Origin: Flammula alnicola
Taxonomy: Eukaryota > Basidiomycota > Agaricomycetes > Agaricales > Strophariaceae
Assembly (NCBI GenBank): GCA_015499995.1
Contig: JADNRV010000008.1
Location: 124,001 to 188,000 of the forward strand
Direction: 5' to 3'
DNA: 64,000 nucleotides
The translations under genes and the position numbers were made by a program. Below, one piece after another: positions 58,364 through 64,000 of this stretch. The notes under the pieces are model-generated. The model was given only the letters and a program-made list of their open reading frames with translations, ran no database searches and was not told where the DNA came from. How positions within the stretch are numbered: position 1 is the stretch's first letter; each line of letters starts with the position of its first letter.

Positions 58364-60310
58364 TTAAGCCAAGGAGCCCTGAGAGGCGGGAGGAAATGTC
58401 CACATCAGTACCGTGCCGTTGTCAAAACGCAGATTAACCGCAAAAAGGGCGGTCGGGTGACTGTAAAAGTGACGTACCATGGGATCCCAGGGAGGCAAGA
58501 CGATCTTCTCCCCTGCTTCAAACACCTGAACGAGCTCCCTTGGCGCGAGCGCTTTGGGCACGACGACTTGGTACACGAATCTGCCACGATTACCGCTCGT
58601 CAGCGATCATCGCCCCAAAAGCATGCGTACCGATAGGGTGGAAACTTACTCGTCAACCACGCGTCGGTCATGATAAAGTATCCTTCCTTGCCGGCGGTCT
58701 CTCCCCAGGAGTTCTCGACCTTGTAGCGCACGGGCTTGCCTGTTGGGTCGAGGTGAACTCCGGAGATGACCATAGCGTGCGTCATTGCCGATTCGCCAAT
58801 CTGCAGACGGTCGGCCTTGCTCAGACCCAGCTTGATGTCAAATGCATTCTAGGAACAGACGAGAAAATTATGAACATCGAGAGGAGGGGATGAGATATGG
58901 AGAAGATTGACCAACCTCGTATTCAAAGAGGTCTGTGTCCATGATGCCCACATCTCTGTCGGAGAATTTGCCGACATCACAGCCGAAGAATACGGGTTGA
59001 CCGGCTTTGATCATCTATGAGTGCTGCAGGGTTAGCTTCGCTCCGTTTGAACAACGACGGGGCTCACCTTGACGACAGTAGCCTTCATGTTCTCGATCTC
59101 GGTGTTTACGTCTTTTGACTTGGAAGTTAGTCTTCATGGCAGTGAGGACGAATATCTCTCTTACAAAGAACGGGTCTGCCACCCCAATGTTTCCAAGCTT
59201 GTCGACGGTGTACAGTTTGGAGTACTCGTTACGGGGGTCGTTGATGAGCGAGAACGACTCCAGAGGCTGCGGGGAGCATTTAGCGAATTTTGGATTGTCA
59301 AAGATAGTAAACTTACAGAGAATGGCTTGCTGGCAAATTGCTCAAAGAAATCCTTGGGTGAGCCTTCCCATCGGCCAACCTTCTCATCCACATCGACGTA
59401 TTCCCATACAAGCCTCTTGTTCGGGTTGGGTGGAACACCGAGGGTGGCGGTCATGATATTGTATACCTCCCTAATCAACTCTTCCTTCTTAGCACGGAGA
59501 GTCGCAATGACGGTCTCCTCCTTGACGTGGGCGCCGCGAAGGGTGTCCGCCAAAGTGCGGAGGATGAGCGCATGCTCGCGGAGCTTGGTCTTCAAGAGAG
59601 CGTTGAGTGGGCTGGAGAGAGAAGAGTGGGTCGATTCCGGATAGACGGATTGTGGGACAAGACCGTAGTTCTCTATCAAGTTGACAACCATGTCCCATTG
59701 ACCTCCGTCGCTGATGAGGTCGCCAGAAAGATGGCTAATGAGGCGGTCGTCAATGGGAAGGTCGGCATTCTCGATCATAAGTTCCAGTAGTAGTTGGACT
59801 TGTTGAGTTTATCCCAGAAGAAGAGGTAGGACTGCGAAAAGAGTTCATTAGACTTTCTCCAGTGAGTCACCAAAGAGTCATGACAATACACACCTGAGAG
59901 AGTTGGAATTCCTTGAGCCTCAGACGCTTCATGACGCCGTACCGGATGACATTGGTAGTGGCGAAAAGCCAGCACCGACCGCTGCTCTTCTGGTTGGTGA
60001 TAGGGCCTGTCTTGAAGTCCAGGACGTGGTTGAAGAGGTGCTGGTCCTTTATCTTAGCTGAGCGCGAGGTGAGGACGGAGCTGATGTTGGACTGGGAGAG
60101 AATTGTGCGCGCTAGCTTGACTTTAGCATCTGCACTAGCGGAGGCCTCCCACGAAGCGACATGGCCAAGAGTCAGAGATCCGTCGCTCGATAAAGGGCTC
60201 GTGATGTGCAGCGCAGAGATGGAGTCTGACAAGTCCACGAAAGCCGTGTCCTTCTCGTCAAAAGAGGCCTTGGTGGGCGTTGGGATCCTTGAAGATGGTT
60301 GGTTACCCAT
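58364..60310 (-). CDS. Bleomycin hydrolase (peptidase C1B), two apparent frameshifts
   Basis: Multi-exon minus-strand gene for a cytosolic papain-fold aminopeptidase. Catalytic residues are all present: Cys in ITNQKSSGRCWLFATTN, His in SAMTHAMVISGVH and Asn in VRYKVENSWGE. Other landmarks are SYLFFWDKLNKSNYY, SDGGQWDMVVNLIENYG, VFFGCDVGKF and the C-terminal VVVPKALAPREL to WDPMGSLA. The enzyme forms a hexameric barrel, trims peptides, and inactivates bleomycin and homocysteine thiolactone. The start MGNQPSSR fits an N-myristoylation signal. Two places need one extra base to keep the family sequence: about 59786 (NYY to LELMIENAD) and about 58655 (MTDAW-L to EFVYQVVV). Since the rest is well conserved, sequence error is at least as likely as real decay. 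Confidence 0.88.
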
Positions 60311-60663
60311 TGGATATTGAATGTAGAGCGAGTGAACCTTGCACAAGTTGTGGGATGGGGATTTGACGGCCAGCGTCGTAAATAAGAGAGGTGTACATGC
60401 GATGCGCTGGTGATAGTAATAATAGAAATTTATTTATTTTGGATACTTTGCAGATAAGCCAAACCCTTCTGATTAGCTGCCGTGTCCAACCACTTCACGA
60501 TCACAAGGTCTTCTATTCGGGGGTCCCGACTCCTGAACATGATCATCCGCCCTCTTTCGAAATTGAAAGAATGGTCTTGGACTAGTCATGAATTTCGGTT
60601 ATAATACGGAGCCATGAGATTTTTATTTTATCACATTCTCTCTTCTTTCTTCCCCAGCGAGCG
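60311..60663. other. Divergent promoter region
   Basis: About 350 bp between the bleomycin hydrolase start and the paraoxonase-like start, oriented head to head. No gene is seen. A further in-frame ATG for the hydrolase lies at 60346. Confidence 0.5.
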
Positions 60664-62179
60664 ATGGCAATAACTCCAATAACGCTCAGTATCATTGCGT
60701 TCGTCGGCCTCATCTTGGGAGGGACCTTTCAAGTCTTCATACAGCCTCTAGTTTCATCCTGGGGCTACTCACGCGAGCTCGTTCCTCTGAACAACGCCTA
60801 TTGCAAGACCGTTCCCCAGCTAGCCGCTTGCGAAAGTAAGTCCTCCTTCTCACCGTTTCAAGAATACACTGACCTTCATTCGGCACAGAAATCATCCTGC
60901 ACCAGGAAACTGGTCTCATCTATCTCGCATGTTCGCTTCCCGCAAGTCGGTCGCATTGGACCCCTACAGTCGACCGCCTCAACGAAACAGGCGCGTCGTT
61001 CAATGACTACGTTGCTACCTACGATCCTGAAACCTCGGTGGTCACCCGACTCAAGGTCAACGACTTTGCAAGCACCCGCGGTCTTTCCCTCCATGGCATG
61101 GACGTCGTACCCTCCTCCGCCGACCCTTCTGAGCTTTTCTTGTATCTCGTGAACCATCGCGCTCCACTGGGTGCCAAGGCGAAGAACGTCGGTGCCGATT
61201 CAGTCATCGAGATTTTCAAAACGACACTGGGCAGCAACGCTATGAGCCACGTTAAGACTGTCGACGATCCCGTCATCATCACACCTAACGATGTCGTCGG
61301 TGGGCCAGATGGAAAGAGCTTCTATTTCACGAACGATCATGGAGCCAAAGTCGGCCATGTGAGCTTCCAAGAAAGCCTATGCGTACTACCGGATACTAAC
61401 CCCTCTTCTAGGCGAGGTGTTGGATGTCTTTGGCCGCTCGACCAGCTCTGTCGGTTATTGCCACATTGACAAAGGGTGCCATTTCGCCATCCAACACATG
61501 CACGGCAACAACGGAATCGCTAGAGCTCCTAATGGGACCGTCTACGTCGCCAACTCCCTCATAGGTGGTCTAAGCATCCTCGAGCCACAAGCAGACAACA
61601 CACTCGTGTTGACAGACATCGTAGCCGTCGGTAATTGCTATTCTTCTTCATTCTACCTTGAATGAACTCGCTGATATCTCTCAATGAAGATCGTGCTATG
61701 GATAACCTAGCCGTTGATTCCGAGGGCTACGTGTGGTCCGCAGGTTAGTCTATTCCTTTCTTGAGTTAGCACATAACATTTTGCTGACTATTATATGATC
61801 GGATACAATAGCATTCCCGTACATGCTGACCCTTCTTTTCAAACACTTCGAACACCCACATCTCCCCTCTCCATCGACTGTTTTCCGCTTTTCCATAAAT
61901 ACCGGTCCTGATGCGACCTTGGGTGTGAAATATAAAGTGGAAAAGGTATGCGTATATCTATACGCGCAATATTCTTGAACACGGACTTACCTGTTCCATA
62001 GATGTTCGAGGATGACGGGAAAATCGCGTCAGGTATCACCTCCGCGGTGTACGACGTGCAACGAAATCTCCTGTTCTTGGATGGTAAGCTTTCCCTTGAT
62101 CCTTCTCCCTGAAAATCAATCGGGCTCACTTGCCTTGATAGGTCTGGCGTCTCCTCATTTGGCCGTATGCAAGCTCTGA
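60664..62179 (+). CDS. Paraoxonase-like calcium-dependent esterase
   Basis: Six or seven exons join in frame to about 410 residues. The N-terminus is a signal anchor (LSIIAFVGLILGGTFQVFI). The six-bladed propeller shows the paraoxonase/arylesterase pattern: LHGMDVVPSSADPSELFLYL, LVNHRAPLG, GADSVIEIFKTT, VDDPVIITPNDVVGGPDGKS, FYFTNDHG, SVGYCH, NGIARAPNGTVYVANSL, DNLAVDSEGYVWSA and AFPYML. The conserved Glu and Asn residues in these motifs bind calcium in mammalian PON1. These enzymes hydrolyse lactones and aryl esters; the fungal substrate is unknown. The second intron was set to end at GCGAG, because the nearer TAG acceptor would break the frame. The remaining introns are canonical. Confidence 0.88.
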
Positions 62180-63012
62180 GGATTTATTCACGCTGCTTGG
62201 CGTCGTCCTCGCCACAGCTTCTGCGTATCTAAATAGATCTTTAATGGGTTGATCTTTTAATGCATTCGCCTAGACTACTTACAGTATAGTGGAACAGGTA
62301 CTGCAGAGCTAGAGAAAAGATAGGAATTGAACTGCAAAATTTAAGGCAAACTTACAATGTATGGAGGACTTACATAATTCTGTCAATGCCGTTTTAAAAA
62401 TTGCGGGCCGAGTACCATTGAGGGTGTGTAACATTACGACCTCAGTCTTAGCTTCGTCCTGACGTATTTATCTATATTCAGTAGACTCCATTTCAACTCC
62501 ACAGATTAGATTTGACCGCGGTCCCGGATCCACGGTCTCTAGCCATGAACTGACCGTCTTGGGCGTGAAGAAGACTCGTTACAGGGCGCCGCCGACGTCC
62601 TACAACTGGCGGTGGCGTCGGTGTTGCACGTGAACGGTCCATTGGAACGCTGTTGGAGGCTGTTGGGAGTCGTGGCCGAGGCTCGATGCCTTGCTCACAG
62701 CCCCAGCTTTCCAGCGCTTCGTTGTGTCCTCATTGGAGTAATCCTATCCTCTCCACTAATTCAACAGCGCCACCACCCCCAGGAAATTGTAGCACTGAAG
62801 GTTAGTCACTTCCCCGCAACTCTCGGGAGCACGACAGTAAAATTCCATCTTTGGGCCTTAGATTGGTGAATGGCATCGAATCAGAGCTATAACTGATATT
62901 GAATCACGGTATGTAACTATGACATTAATTTTTGGTTCAAGTAATCCACAAGAATATTTTCCAGATTTCGGTCAGACCACATGATATAATTTAGTCCAAC
63001 TTTGCAATGGAC
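62180..63012. other. Intergenic, nothing recognised
   Basis: Between the converging paraoxonase-like and DUF6914-like genes. One 85-codon plus-strand frame (62612-62869) has no domain. No RNA gene noticed. Confidence 0.5.
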
Positions 63013-63603
63013 CTATTTGACTTTGGATCTCTTGTCCATCTCGGTCGCATGAGGGATTGGGATCTCGAAGTTACCAAGAAGATGTTGCCTTCGCGCTAAG
63101 AAATTATACGCGGAATTCCAGGTTTCTTGAGCAGTTCTTCCCTGGGGATTTTGTGAAATTATGCCATGCGCAATGAGGGTCTGCTCGCGTCTGTGTTAGT
63201 AGATGGCCTCAGAGAATGTGTGATATATGCTCACCTCGATACCTGCCCAAACCCAGTTCCCACAACGCCATAAAGGATTCGAGGCGTCGTCTGGTCTTCG
63301 TACACCCCGCAAGATGCGCTCTATTAATTTGGAATCCACATCGCTTGGAAGCTTATCCAGAAGCTGAAGTCCAACAAGCCTATAAGTGCGCGCTTGAACC
63401 ATCTTTTTCTCAAACTCCCAGATAGTCGTAGCAGATCTAGTTGGTCTGTTAATGATATGCAGCATCTCACAATTGAGGAGCTCAGACTTGGAGTCCGCCC
63501 TCTTTGGACAAATAAGAAAGCCAGTGTGGAACGTTAAGCGCCCAGAGTCCTGATTGTTACTCCGCGAGTAAAAAGCAACATAAAGGCGGCATTTGTTCGA
63601 CAT
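63013..63603 (-). CDS. DUF6914-like protein of mushrooms
   Basis: Two minus-strand exons encode about 178 residues. The first begins MSNKCRLYVAFYSRSN and continues LTFHTGFLICPKRADSK, MLHIINRP, WEFEKKMVQART and RLVGLQLLDKLPSD, ending in LWRCGNWVWAGIE. The second carries QTLIAHGIISQNPQ and WNSAYNFLARRQ to the stop at 63013. The order FH-T-LL-PK, H-x-INRP, W-F, W-C-NW-W is a pattern I know from a basidiomycete-specific family (DUF6914). Its function is undefined. The splice uses an acceptor ending CGCGAG that keeps the frame. No signal peptide or membrane span is present. Confidence 0.7.
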
Positions 63604-64000
63604 CTATATTTTTCGGGAAGTGGTAAGTTAGCTTGTGTTAGTTACAAATTGAGAGGTTGGTACAAGCTTACATTTTCCTAGGTCGTGTTGTCTTCGAGAA
63701 TTTTGTTGCAGATGATGAAAAGGAAATCGGACGTGGGGCCGTAATAAAAAAATAGTTTCGAACATCTCTTTTTATACCGTGCTTTTCTGCGCCCGCTTGG
63801 GTGGCATGGGTAACGGGAAACAAAGCGGTACCGGAAAGCAACTGGCAAGGGCCCATGCCAGCAGCCCAAGATGGGCCTCAAAAATCATTCAAGGACAACT
63901 CAAGCTGGCCTCAGGCCACACTGGCCCATATTGAGGCCAGAGACAATGGGATTCGTGGTAGGCGTTTCAGTTATGCTCATGATCAATGGAAAGTCAGGTT
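63604..64000. other. Upstream region with GGCC-rich short palindromes
   Basis: No gene seen. Between 63815 and 63950 the motifs GGGCCCAT, TGGGCC, TGGCCTCAGGCCA and TTGAGGCCA recur on both strands, giving small palindromes. They may be regulatory or chance. Confidence 0.35.
63769..63776 (-). promoter_or_regulatory. Possible TATA box of the DUF6914-like gene
   Basis: TATAAAAA on the minus strand, about 165 bp upstream of the ATG. The distance would imply a leader or a leader intron. Confidence 0.4.

Noticed and set aside
61380..61440. Frameshift in the paraoxonase-like gene
   Set aside because: Using the acceptor GCGAG instead of the nearer TAG keeps the frame (VGH then VLDVFGRS), so no base loss is needed.
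1..64000. CRISPR arrays, prophage or bacterial operons
   Set aside because: No regularly spaced repeats or ribosome binding sites; spliced genes with GT-AG introns and nuclear tRNA genes show eukaryotic DNA.

Overview
The window reads as nuclear DNA of a mushroom-forming basidiomycete (Agaricomycete). Genes are dense and on both strands. Almost every gene is cut by several 45-75 nt GT-AG introns. Typical families of the group are present: a class I hydrophobin, a FunK1-type kinase, two WOPR (Gti1/Pac2) regulators, a DUF6914-like protein and a LysM-containing intracellular protein. There are no operons, so neighbours mostly do unrelated housekeeping jobs. No CRISPR array, plasmid or viral region is seen. 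All family calls come from reading spliced translations by eye; no database search was run.

Layout. 0-8.6 kb: decayed coding DNA, a SEC14-like lipid-transfer protein, a PPG1-type PP2A-like phosphatase, and a C2H2 zinc-finger factor. 8.6-15 kb: gene-poor, with a compact hydrophobin gene and a broken copy of part of it about 1.1 kb away. 15-19.2 kb: splicing factor CWC24 and a GCN4/CYS3-like bZIP factor. 19.2-25.7 kb: gene-poor, holding a decayed 3.3 kb hAT-type transposon bounded by an 8-bp target duplication. 25.8-34.1 kb: LysM protein, glycolipid transfer protein, free methionine-R-sulfoxide reductase, and cysteinyl-tRNA synthetase with a likely mitochondrial leader. 34.2-38 kb: a 295-bp foldback MITE and unassigned coding-like DNA. 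38.2-42.8 kb: two WOPR paralogues. 44-54.3 kb: TFIIA large subunit, two identical inverted tRNA-Val genes, palC, a small coiled-coil protein, PIG-U, a membrane-anchored cysteine-synthase-like enzyme and a damaged FunK1 kinase. 55.5-63.6 kb: CoA-binding protein, a membrane protein with a DUF7330-like ectodomain, bleomycin hydrolase, a paraoxonase-like esterase and a DUF6914-like protein.

Functional themes visible are transcription and RNA processing (TFIIA, CWC24, bZIP, C2H2, WOPR), lipid and GPI metabolism (SEC14-like, GLTP, PIG-U), sulfur/methionine/cysteine chemistry (fRMsr, CysRS, cysteine-synthase-like, possibly the CYS3-like bZIP) and pH signalling (palC). The clearest unusual items are the dated mobile elements (hAT with TSD, TA-flanked MITE), the hydrophobin relic, the WOPR pair, the tRNA pair, and a cluster of apparent single-base deletions between 52.8 and 59.8 kb. 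The last may be sequence error rather than biology.
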